26,599 bases of DNA, from contig JAQSYS010000002.1 of the NCBI GenBank assembly GCA_029256005.1, positions 1 to 26,599 on the forward strand, read 5' to 3'. Source of the DNA: Sedimentibacter sp. Its GTDB lineage: Bacteria; Bacillota; Clostridia; Tissierellales; Sedimentibacteraceae. Of the stretch, positions 14,800-21,163 are shown piece after piece; positions within the stretch are counted from its first letter, which is position 1, and every line of letters begins with the position of its first letter. The notes beneath the pieces are model-generated. The model did not search any database, was not told the origin of the DNA, and worked only from the letters and a program-made list of their open reading frames with translations. A program made the translations under genes and the position numbers.

Positions 14800-14820
14800 T
14801 AAATCTTAAGGAGGATTACA

Positions 14821-15429
14821 ATGTCAGAATTAGGAACAATAGCAATTGAAAAAAGAGATATTGCAAACAGAAGGTCAAGTAAGCAACTGCGTAAAAGTGG
14901 ATATGTACCTGCCAGTATTTCATGTAAAGGCAAGGAATCAATATCAGTAGCAGTGAAAGCAGATGAATTGAGAAAGAGTTTAACTACATATGGAAGGAAT
15001 GCACTATTTAATCTTACAATGTCTGATGACAATAGCATTACCGGAATGGTTAAAGAAATCCATTTATCTCCTTTAAAGGGTGAGATGCTGCATGTTGATT
15101 TGCAAGAAGTATCATTTCATGAGGCAATCAAAGCAGATTTATCCATTAGACTAAAAGGATTAGATATATTAGAATTCAAGAAACTTATGGCACTTCCGCA
15201 AATGGATGTCATTCGTGTAAAGGGGCTACCTCAAGATATACCTGATGATATCACAATAGATGTTTCAAATGTTAAAGGCGTAGAAAATATTAATATTTCC
15301 GACGTTAAATTCCCTGAAGGCATTGTGCCTGAATTAAGCTCCGAGCAGTGCGTAATATCAATTGTTGAAGTAAAAAGACAAGATAACAACAATTCTAATG
15401 AAAAAATAGCTGAAATAGCAACATATTAA
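14821..15429 (+). CDS. rplY: 50S ribosomal protein bL25 (general stress protein Ctc family)
   Basis: bL25 binds 5S rRNA. The protein has 202 residues, the long two-domain (TL5/Ctc) form. The N-terminal 5S-binding barrel spans about 1-95 (IEKRDIANRRSSKQLRKSGYVPA, then MVKEIHLSPLKGEMLHVDLQ), followed by the C-terminal beta domain (IRLKGLD, LPQDIPDDITIDVSNVKGVENINISDV). In Bacillus the homologue is induced by stress through sigma-B; here a perfect housekeeping promoter with an immediate terminator suggests control by attenuation instead. The gene stands as its own unit, ended by a strong terminator, at a place where clostridial relatives usually carry polC or proS. Confidence 0.93.
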   Translation: MSELGTIAIEKRDIANRRSSKQLRKSGYVPASISCKGKESISVAVKADELRKSLTTYGRNALFNLTMSDDNSITGMVKEIHLSPLKGEMLHVDLQEVSFHEAIKADLSIRLKGLDILEFKKLMALPQMDVIRVKGLPQDIPDDITIDVSNVKGVENINISDVKFPEGIVPELSSEQCVISIVEVKRQDNNNSNEKIAEIATY

Positions 15430-15436
15430 ATAAAAC

Positions 15437-15467
15437 TTATCGCAACTTTAATAGTTGCGATTTTTTT
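15437..15467 (+). terminator. Terminator of the bL25 gene
   Basis: ATCGCAACT (15439-15447), loop TTAAT and AGTTGCGAT (15453-15461), then seven Ts. Confidence 0.92.
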
Positions 15468-15483
15468 GTATTTTTACATTTTA

Positions 15484-15512
15484 TTGACTTTATTTATAAA
15501 AAATGTTAGATT
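15484..15512 (+). promoter_or_regulatory. Sigma-A promoter of the zinc peptidase gene
   Basis: TTGACT (15484-15489), 17 bases, TAGATT (15507-15512), 40 bases before the ATG. Confidence 0.65.
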
Positions 15513-15552
15513 AATTTTATTACATGGATACTTTTAATATAGGAGGATACTC

Positions 15553-16398
15553 ATGAAATGGAAGGGTAGAAGAGAAAGTTCTAACGTCCAGGATAGAAGA
15601 GGAATGCGTTCATCAAAAGGCATGGTTGGCGGAGGAATTGGAACAATTATTTTATTTTTGGTAATAGCTTTATTAGGTGGCGACCCTACTTCATTGATTA
15701 ATAATTCATCCTTTATAGATTCGGGTGCACCATCACAATATGTGGAATCTAAAGAGGAAAGTGAATTGGCCGACTTTGCTTCTGTAGTACTTGCTGAAAC
15801 CGAAACAGTATGGTCAGATTTATTTGAGCAGGAAAATTTGGAATACCAATATCCAACCTTAGTATTATATACTGACAGCGTTCAATCAGCTTGCGGTTCA
15901 GCAACATCCGCTGTAGGTCCATTTTATTGTCCAGGGGATAACAGTGTATATATTGATTTAAGCTTTTACGATGAATTGAAACAGAACTTTAAGGCTCCAG
16001 GAGATTTTGCTTTTGCATATGTGATAGCACATGAGGTTGGACATCATGTGCAAAATCAACTCGGTATAAGTGAGCAGGTTATGGCTCTTAGAAATAAAAT
16101 GAGTGAAGCAGAATTTAACACTTATATGGTAAGACTCGAGTTGCAGGCTGATTATTTTGCTGGAGTGTGGGCTCATTATGTTGAAAGGGCAAACCTACTT
16201 GAAAGAGGAGATTTTCAGGAAGCATTAAATGCTGCAAGTGCAGTAGGAGATGATAAAATCCAAAGTGAAGCATGGGGTTATGTGGTACCTGATAAATTTA
16301 CTCATGGGACCTCGGAGCAGAGGATGAGATGGTTTAATAAAGGATTTGAATCAGGAAACATTAAGGACGGAGATACTTTTAATACAAGTGATTTATAG
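15553..16398 (+). CDS. ypfJ: YpfJ-family putative neutral zinc metallopeptidase
   Basis: The 281-residue protein matches the YpfJ/KPN_02809 family from its first residues, MKWKGRRESSNVQDRRG. A single membrane helix (about 30-47, GGIGTIILFLVIALLGG) anchors it with the catalytic part probably outside. The zinc motif is HEVGHHVQNQLG, and the glutamate of ELQADYFAGVW fits the third ligand. CGSATSAVGPFYCPGD, with two cysteines, is typical of the family. Substrate and physiological role are not established for any member to my knowledge. GGAGG precedes the ATG. It has its own promoter and terminator and is thus a single-gene unit. Confidence 0.92.
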   Translation: MKWKGRRESSNVQDRRGMRSSKGMVGGGIGTIILFLVIALLGGDPTSLINNSSFIDSGAPSQYVESKEESELADFASVVLAETETVWSDLFEQENLEYQYPTLVLYTDSVQSACGSATSAVGPFYCPGDNSVYIDLSFYDELKQNFKAPGDFAFAYVIAHEVGHHVQNQLGISEQVMALRNKMSEAEFNTYMVRLELQADYFAGVWAHYVERANLLERGDFQEALNAASAVGDDKIQSEAWGYVVPDKFTHGTSEQRMRWFNKGFESGNIKDGDTFNTSDL

Positions 16399-16401
16399 AA
16401 T

Positions 16402-16426
16402 AAAAAAAGGCCGTATGGCCTTTTTG
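16402..16426. terminator. Bidirectional terminator between ypfJ and mgtC
   Basis: AAAAAGGCC (16404-16412), loop GTAT, GGCCTTTTT (16417-16425). A and T flanks allow it to act on both convergent genes. Confidence 0.85.
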
Positions 16427-16443
16427 TTTATAATGAATCATTT

Positions 16444-17130
16444 TTATAGTTCTTCAATGTGAATCAGACCCTCAAAGGAACTGAAATTTTGTATGATTTC
16501 AATATGATTGAGACGTTTATCAGCTTCTAATTGTATTATAGCAATTACTGTGACCTCTCTAAAGTTTGGGTCTTTTGTAATTTCTATATCATGAACCTTA
16601 AAGTTATTTTTGTAGCAGTAAGAAATAAATCTATCAAAATGCTCTATTGTTGAAAATGAAGTATAGACAGTAATCATTTTATTTGTTGATGTTAGCCAGT
16701 TATCAATTTTCTTAAATAAAGTGATGATTAAAAATACAGCAAATGCTACTATTAAAGCTCCGCTATAAAAACCAATTCCAATTGCTAAGCCCATACATGC
16801 TGAAGCCCATAAACCTGCTGCTGAAGTTAAACCCTTTATTTGACTTCTGCTGGTTACTATTATTGTTCCTGCACCTAAAAAGCCTATACCGCTAATAACT
16901 TGAGCGCCAAGTCGAGCAGGGTCGCTTCCGCCGAAGTTATTATAAATAAATTGATTTGTCATCATGACCAATGCTGAGCTCAAACACACAATCATATATG
17001 TACGAAAGCCTGCTGGTCTGTTTTTTCTGCTTCTTTCAAGACCTATGAGTCCACCGCATAGCATAGAAAGAAAAATTCTCAAAATTATTGAATTGATATT
17101 TAATTCATATAGTGTTTCGATAAAAGTCAC
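16444..17130 (-). CDS. mgtC: MgtC/SapB-family membrane protein
   Basis: The protein has 228 residues. Four to five N-terminal membrane segments carry the family motifs: CGGLIGLERSRKNRPAGFRT, then RLGAQVISGIGFLGAGTIIV and GLTSAAGLWASACMGLAIG. A cytosolic ACT-like C-terminal domain runs from about 145 to 228. In pathogens MgtC modulates the F-type ATP synthase and supports growth at low Mg2+ and inside macrophages; in free-living Firmicutes its role is uncertain. The start is unclear: GTG at 17130 overlaps the AAGGCGGTGA ribosome binding site, but no better in-frame ATG/GTG/TTG precedes the first membrane segment. An ATC five bases after the site would be ideally spaced but is a rare start codon. 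Confidence 0.9.
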   Translation of the reverse strand: MTFIETLYELNINSIILRIFLSMLCGGLIGLERSRKNRPAGFRTYMIVCLSSALVMMTNQFIYNNFGGSDPARLGAQVISGIGFLGAGTIIVTSRSQIKGLTSAAGLWASACMGLAIGIGFYSGALIVAFAVFLIITLFKKIDNWLTSTNKMITVYTSFSTIEHFDRFISYCYKNNFKVHDIEITKDPNFREVTVIAIIQLEADKRLNHIEIIQNFSSFEGLIHIEEL

Positions 17131-17153
17131 CGCCTTAAAAATAATTATTACAT

Positions 17154-17162
17154 ATTATATCA
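17154..17162 (-). promoter_or_regulatory. Extended -10 promoter of mgtC
   Basis: Minus-strand TGATATAAT is an extended -10 box, 24 bases before the GTG start of mgtC. No good -35 box. Confidence 0.55.
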
Positions 17163-17178
17163 AAGATTTAGTAAGAAG

Positions 17179-17187
17179 TGATATAAT
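17179..17187 (+). promoter_or_regulatory. Extended -10 box facing the structured element (plus strand)
   Basis: TGATATAAT on the plus strand would start transcription near 17194, at the first base pairs of the hairpin that follows. It is back-to-back with the mgtC promoter. It is the only hint that the structured element is a separate plus-strand RNA. Confidence 0.35.
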
Positions 17188-17190
17188 TTA

Positions 17191-17226
17191 TAATAAAAAG
17201 CGAAATTCTTTTTAATGAATTTCGCT
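17191..17226 (-). terminator. Terminator downstream of the KamA-family gene
   Basis: On the minus strand AGCGAAATTC, an 8-base loop and GAATTTCGCT (plus positions 17199-17226) form a 10-bp stem followed by TTTTATT. It lies 115 bases after the stop codon, with the structured element between. Confidence 0.75.
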
Positions 17227-17340
17227 AAGTGTTCAATAAGGGCTATGCCCGTCATTCAATGATTTCAGTTGGGGATTGAACCCCAACTGAAAAAATTAAG
17301 TGTAACCCGCCGCCTAAAGAAGCATGGACATTTAATTTAG
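17196..17340. ncRNA. Dense structured intergenic element (ncRNA, structured 3' UTR or dispersed repeat)
   Basis: Listed on the plus strand: a 10-bp hairpin (17199-17226); GGGC-TAT-GCCC (17240-17250); a perfect 12-bp hairpin TTTCAGTTGGGG/CCCCAACTGAAA (17263-17292) whose loop ATTGAA is complementary to two upstream TTCAAT copies (17232-17237 and 17255-17260), allowing pseudoknots; and a 10-bp stem AATTAAGTGT/ACATTTAATT (17294-17303 and 17328-17337) enclosing a GC-rich single strand with AACCCGCCGCC. Such density and the GC-rich unpaired block in an AT-rich genome suggest selection. The strand is undecided. The raiA RNA motif is one candidate identity, but I cannot confirm it from memory; a multicopy clostridial intergenic repeat is another. 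Confidence 0.45.
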
Positions 17341-18447
17341 TTATATTACATCAGGCAACCATGCTTGATTGTCAGATACTTTAATTTTCATTATCTTTCC
17401 TTGGTCATAATCATATTTTGCCTGGTGATATTTGAAAAGTATTTCATTTTCATCTATGCTTCCTATTATTTCTATTTTACCTGTTGGATGGCTCATTGCA
17501 TACTTAAAGCTTTTACTTATCCCGTTTAATTGAGCTCTTGCTTCATCAATCAATCCAATTGCTTTTTTAAATGGTACCTGAAATTGAGTTTTAACGCCTG
17601 AAACAGGTCTACATTGAAAAACATAGTACGGAATAACTCCTATTTCAGTTAGTCCTCTCATCAATGATGCAAGAGTATCTGAATTATCATTGATGCCCTT
17701 TAACAAAACAGTCTGGTTTCTTACCACAATTCCGATGTTTCGTAGTGCTTCAACAGCTCTGGTTGATTCCTTTGTAATTTCATTGGGATGGTTAAAATGA
17801 GTAATAACATATATTTGTTTAATTTTATTGTAATGTTCAAGAATATCCAGAAGCTCGCAATCTTCATAAATTCGTTGAGGGAGTACGACAGGTGTCCTTG
17901 TTCCGAATCTGATAAAGCTCAAATGATCTATTTGTGATAATTCACTAAGTATCTTCTCTATTTTTTTATTACTGTTCATAAACGAATCACCGCCTGATAC
18001 CAGAACGTTGGTCATTTCTGAATGCTCTTTTATATATTTTACAACATCATTAAACTCTTTATTTATTTCTTCATCATTGACACCTACTAGACGCTTTCTG
18101 AAGCAATGTCTACAGTACATGGCACATTTGTTGGTAGATAAATACATTCCTGTTTGCTTATATTTGTGCTGAAGGCCATTAATAACAGTATTGCTTGATT
18201 CACCGCTGGTATCAAGGCTTCCGTTGATATCGGTTTCTAATATTGAAGGTACACATAGTTTTCTGATAGGGTCATTAGGGTCTTCTTTATTTATTAGCGA
18301 TAAGTAGTACTGAGGTATTGACATAGGATATTGTTCTATTATATTTGCAAGCCTTTCTTTTTCATCCTTAGATAAATTCAATTCTAGGACTTTATTTACC
18401 TCATCTGCTGTTGTAATATTTTTTTTAAGTATTAATTTCCAATCCAT
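17341..18447 (-). CDS. KamA/AblA-family radical SAM aminomutase-like enzyme, substrate probably not lysine
   Basis: The 368-residue protein is a radical SAM, PLP-dependent member of the lysine 2,3-aminomutase family. The cluster motif is C108-x3-C112-x2-C115 (CAMYCRHC); SGGDS, TRTPVVLPQRI and THFNHPNEITKESTRA follow as in true aminomutases. K324 in HPTGK aligns with the PLP lysine. The residues that hold the lysine side chain in the Clostridium subterminale enzyme (D293 and D330, at -44 and -7 from the PLP lysine) are R280 and A317 here, so lysine is an unlikely substrate. The frame is open upstream to 18495, but GGAG fits the ATG at 18447. No ablB acetyltransferase is adjacent. The gene is a single unit on the minus strand. 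Confidence 0.85.
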   Translation of the reverse strand: MDWKLILKKNITTADEVNKVLELNLSKDEKERLANIIEQYPMSIPQYYLSLINKEDPNDPIRKLCVPSILETDINGSLDTSGESSNTVINGLQHKYKQTGMYLSTNKCAMYCRHCFRKRLVGVNDEEINKEFNDVVKYIKEHSEMTNVLVSGGDSFMNSNKKIEKILSELSQIDHLSFIRFGTRTPVVLPQRIYEDCELLDILEHYNKIKQIYVITHFNHPNEITKESTRAVEALRNIGIVVRNQTVLLKGINDNSDTLASLMRGLTEIGVIPYYVFQCRPVSGVKTQFQVPFKKAIGLIDEARAQLNGISKSFKYAMSHPTGKIEIIGSIDENEILFKYHQAKYDYDQGKIMKIKVSDNQAWLPDVI

Positions 18448-18855
18448 AAATCCACTCCATTCATTATAATTTTGATTATAAATTTGATATTTCAAAAAAT
18501 AGAAAAATTTAAATAACGAGTAAGATAACCATACTACTCACTAAGAAATTAATTTTGGATTTTTTCTTTTGAAATAAATTATGACGAAACTTTAAAGGTG
18601 TTTTAATTAAGAATCCAGATATGATATTATGATATTTGCTGGAAAAAACAGTAAATTATTTAGTTAGTTACGCTTAAATATTATTTTAGCATATTTTTCG
18701 GAATCAGTAAAGCGTCTTCCTTAAAATTTTAGAAATTATTACGAATCGTAATCAAACGAAACGTCAATTTAAGCTAAATGAATATTAATAACCATGAGAA
18801 CTAATTTAAACCTACAATTTCAATATGTTATTGTACATTAAATTTTAAATTTTAT
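18448..18855. other. Gene-free AT-rich stretch
   Basis: No frame here looks coding on either strand, and no RNA gene is recognisable. It must contain the promoter of the minus-strand KamA gene, though no convincing one stands out. The only notable structure is a 15-base perfect palindrome, ATTACGAATCGTAAT, at 18738-18752 (7+1+7). The stretch sits at the junction between the inserted gene block and the rimP operon. Confidence 0.6.
18738..18752. promoter_or_regulatory. 15-base palindrome ATTACGAATCGTAAT (candidate operator)
   Basis: Seven complementary bases on each side of a central A, about 290 bases upstream of the KamA start and 120 upstream of the rimP promoter. Unusually CG-containing for its surroundings. 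No regulator can be assigned. Confidence 0.3.
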
Positions 18856-18884
18856 TTGATTAATAATAAAAAACGTGATATAAT
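18856..18884 (+). promoter_or_regulatory. Sigma-A promoter of the rimP-rpsO operon
   Basis: TTGATT (18856-18861), 17 bases, perfect TATAAT (18879-18884). The start would be near 18891, leaving a leader of about 168 bases. Confidence 0.8.
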
Positions 18885-18908
18885 ATAAAAAAGATAGAAT
18901 TTTTGACA

Positions 18909-19058
18909 GAAAGAGTGGGGTAGCCCACTCTTTCGCATTGTATGCCCTACCGCAGTGAGTTCACATAATATGTGAGACTGGAACAAATAATTTGTTGAAC
19001 TAGGCTGAGTAGCCATTAATATGCACATGAATATTAAAAGTTGGGTGAAGGAGTAAAT
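18909..19058 (+). ncRNA. Structured rimP leader (copy B of the two-copy RNA element)
   Basis: An 11-bp perfect hairpin GAAAGAGTGGG (18909-18919)/CCCACTCTTTC (18924-18934) is followed four bases later by block 1 TGTATGCCCTA (18939-18949), identical to copy A. Next come a hairpin TCACAT/ATGTGA, block 2 ACTGGAACAAAT (18977-18988, 10 of 12 identical to copy A), small hairpins including GGCT/AGCC, and block 3 CCATTAATATGC (19013-19024). Loop bases GGTAG of the first hairpin (18919-18923) are complementary to CTACC just after block 1, a possible pseudoknot. The stems differ in sequence between copies but keep their pairing, as expected for a selected RNA. Confidence 0.55.
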
Positions 19059-19523
19059 ATGAATAAAAAGACTATAGAAGAATCCGTTCAGAAAATGGTT
19101 GAAGAAGTTATAAAGAATACTGACGTTGAGCTGGTTGATATTGAGTATGTAAAAGAAGGTCCATTTAAATATTTAAAGGTCTATCTTGACAAGCCAGAAG
19201 GTATAACTGTAGATGATACAGCTGATGTAAGCAGAGCTCTTAATAAAATTTTGGATGAGAAAGATTTAATAAAGGAACAATACTTTTTAGAAGTGTCTTC
19301 TCCAGGTATTGAAAGACCATTTAAAAATGATGCAGACTATAAAAAGAATATTGGTGAGAAAGTTGAAGCTAAGTTTTTTAAACCGGTTGATGGTAAAAAG
19401 GCTGTAAGCGGAATCTTATTGAAAAAGAATGAGGATAGTGTTGAAATAGAAGGCAACGAAGGAACTATAACTATTGATCTTAAAGATATTTCTAAAATAA
19501 ATAAATTGTTAGAGGACTTTTAA
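19059..19523 (+). CDS. rimP: Ribosome maturation factor RimP
   Basis: RimP assists 30S assembly. The 154-residue protein begins with the two-layer N-terminal domain (EESVQKMVEEVIKNTDVELVDIEYVKEGPFKYLKVYLDKPEG), includes VDDTADVSRALNKILDE and LEVSSPGIERPFK, the family signature, and ends in an SH3-like barrel. The frame is open upstream to a TTG at 19041, but AAGGAG stands properly before the ATG at 19059. It is the first gene of the operon with nusA, ylxR, ylxQ, infB, rbfA, nrnA, truB and ribF, and it carries a long structured leader. Confidence 0.96.
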   Translation: MNKKTIEESVQKMVEEVIKNTDVELVDIEYVKEGPFKYLKVYLDKPEGITVDDTADVSRALNKILDEKDLIKEQYFLEVSSPGIERPFKNDADYKKNIGEKVEAKFFKPVDGKKAVSGILLKKNEDSVEIEGNEGTITIDLKDISKINKLLEDF

Positions 19524-19534
19524 CGGAGGTTATG

Positions 19535-20596
19535 ATGAACAAGGAAATATTAAGCGCGCTTAGCGAACTTGAAAGAGAAAAAGGAATTCGCAAGGACGTT
19601 GTGTTGGAGGCAATCAAGGCTGCATTAGAAACAGGCTACAAGAAAAACTTCAGCAAGGCAACAAATTTCAGTATAGAAATTGATGAGGAAAATGGAGAGT
19701 ACAAATTATTTCAGGATAAAGTTGTAATGGAAGCTATCGAAAATCCAAATCAAGAAATTACTTTAGATGATGCAAGATCTATTGATGCAAAATATGAAAT
19801 TGGTGATATTGTAAAAATAGAAATTAAACCTAAAAAGGATTTCGGTCGTATAGCAGCACAAACAGCAAGACAGGTAATACTTCAGAAAATACGCGAGGCT
19901 GAAAGAGAATCAATATTCAGTGAATTTTATGGAAGAGAATCAGATATACTTACAGGTATAGTTCAAAGAGAAAGCAAAGGCAATGTTTATGTTGATTTAG
20001 GTAAAATTGAAGGAATTATTACTACTAATGAACAAATACCAGGCGAAGTATATAATCCCGGGGATAGAATAAAGACTGTAATAGTTGAAGTGAAAAATTC
20101 AGGCAAGGGAGCAAGTATAATGCTTTCAAGGAGCCATCCTAATCTTGTAAAAAGATTGTTTGAACTTGAAGTGCCAGAAATTCATGACGGAACTATAGAA
20201 ATATTTTCAATTTCGAGAGAAGCTGGCTCAAGAACGAAAATAGCAGTAGCTTCAAATGATCCTAACGTTGAGCCAATTGGTTCATGTGTTGGAAATAAAG
20301 GCGGCAGAGTTAAAAATATTATTGATGAAATATGCCAAGAAAAAATTGATATTATAATATATGATAAAGACCCTGAAAAGTTTATTGCTAATTCCCTTGG
20401 ACCAGCAAAAATAGTAAAGGTAACAGCACATGAAAAGGAAAAAAGTGCAGTAGCCGTTGTTCCTGATAATCAACTTTCGCTGGCAATAGGCAAGGAAGGA
20501 CAAAACGTTAGGCTTGCTGCAAAACTTACAGGCTGGAAAATTGATATTATAAGTGAGACGCAAGAAAAGGAAAGAAGCTCTAAGGAGGAACAATGA
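19535..20596 (+). CDS. nusA: Transcription termination/antitermination factor NusA
   Basis: NusA binds RNA polymerase and modulates pausing, termination and antitermination. The 353-residue protein has an N-terminal polymerase-binding domain (about 1-125), an S1 domain starting at LTGIVQRESKGNVYVDLGK, and two KH domains (IGSCVGNKGGRVKNIIDE and AIGKEGQNVRLAAKLTGWKI). It ends there, lacking the acidic C-terminal repeats of proteobacteria, as is normal for Firmicutes. Two ATGs are in tandem (19532 and 19535); spacing from GGAGG favours the second. The stop overlaps the ylxR start (ATGA), so these are coupled. If the RNA leaders in this window work by pausing or termination, NusA would be a participant in their control. 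Confidence 0.96.
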   Translation: MNKEILSALSELEREKGIRKDVVLEAIKAALETGYKKNFSKATNFSIEIDEENGEYKLFQDKVVMEAIENPNQEITLDDARSIDAKYEIGDIVKIEIKPKKDFGRIAAQTARQVILQKIREAERESIFSEFYGRESDILTGIVQRESKGNVYVDLGKIEGIITTNEQIPGEVYNPGDRIKTVIVEVKNSGKGASIMLSRSHPNLVKRLFELEVPEIHDGTIEIFSISREAGSRTKIAVASNDPNVEPIGSCVGNKGGRVKNIIDEICQEKIDIIIYDKDPEKFIANSLGPAKIVKVTAHEKEKSAVAVVPDNQLSLAIGKEGQNVRLAAKLTGWKIDIISETQEKERSSKEEQ

Positions 20597-20862
20597 AAAC
20601 CCGTAAGATTCCTATGAGAAAATGTATCGGTTGCATGGAAAGTTTCCCAAAAAAAGAATTATGCAGAATTGTTAAAAATAAAGATAATGAAATACACTTC
20701 GACTCTACAGGAAAACTGAACGGCAGGGGTACATATATATGCAAGAAAGCTGAATGCTTTGAAAAAGCCATGAAGTCAAAAAGGTTATCTAAATCTTTAG
20801 AAGTCGAAATACCTGAAGAGATATATGAAGCAATAAAGGCGGAGATATCAAAAAATGAATAA
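20593..20862 (+). CDS. ylxR: YlxR/RnpM-family RNA-binding protein
   Basis: The 89-residue protein matches the YlxR (DUF448) family: IPMRKCIGCMESFPKKELCRIVK, then GRGTYICKKAECFEKAMK, including the conserved Cys and GRG-Y segments. In Bacillus subtilis the homologue has been described as a nucleoid- and RNA-binding protein and as a modulator of RNase P activity (RnpM). The start overlaps the nusA stop by four bases (ATGA) with AAGGAGG inside nusA. It is followed by an 8-base overlap with ylxQ. This order is conserved across Firmicutes. Confidence 0.94.
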   Translation: MKTRKIPMRKCIGCMESFPKKELCRIVKNKDNEIHFDSTGKLNGRGTYICKKAECFEKAMKSKRLSKSLEVEIPEEIYEAIKAEISKNE

Positions 20863-21148
20863 AATTTATTCCATGTTGGGAATAGCTAGAAAAGGCGGTA
20901 ACATCTCTATTGGGTATGATGTTACTTGCTTGGATGTTAAGGATAATAAAAGCAAATTGGTTTTAATTGCTACAGATGCATCAGATAAAACAAAAAAAAA
21001 TGTTCAATTTATATGTGACAAATATGAAACAAAATATATTGAATATGGAGAAAAAGAAATCCTGGGGAAAAGTCTCGGGAAAAAGATGGTGAGTGTTATA
21101 TCGGTTAAGGATATTAACATAGCATCATATTTGTTAAATAATATATAA
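20855..21148 (+). CDS. ylxQ: YlxQ, L7Ae-family RNA-binding protein
   Basis: A 97-residue protein with the L7Ae/L30e fold: MLGIARKGGNISIGYDVTC, then LVLIATDASDKTKKNVQFIC and a hydrophobic GKSLGKKMVSVISVKD. L7Ae-type proteins bind kink-turn RNA; the cellular target of YlxQ is not well established. It overlaps the end of ylxR by eight bases, and its ribosome binding site (GGCGGAGAT) is inside ylxR, so translation is coupled. It lies in the standard place before infB. Confidence 0.93.
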   Translation: MNKIYSMLGIARKGGNISIGYDVTCLDVKDNKSKLVLIATDASDKTKKNVQFICDKYETKYIEYGEKEILGKSLGKKMVSVISVKDINIASYLLNNI

Positions 21149-21163
21149 TCCGGAGGTGGCTTA

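Noticed and set aside
17261..17292. T-arm-like GGTTCAATCC on the minus strand, suggesting a tRNA
   Set aside because: The stem is 12 bp with a 6-base loop, and no acceptor, D or anticodon arm can be placed around it.
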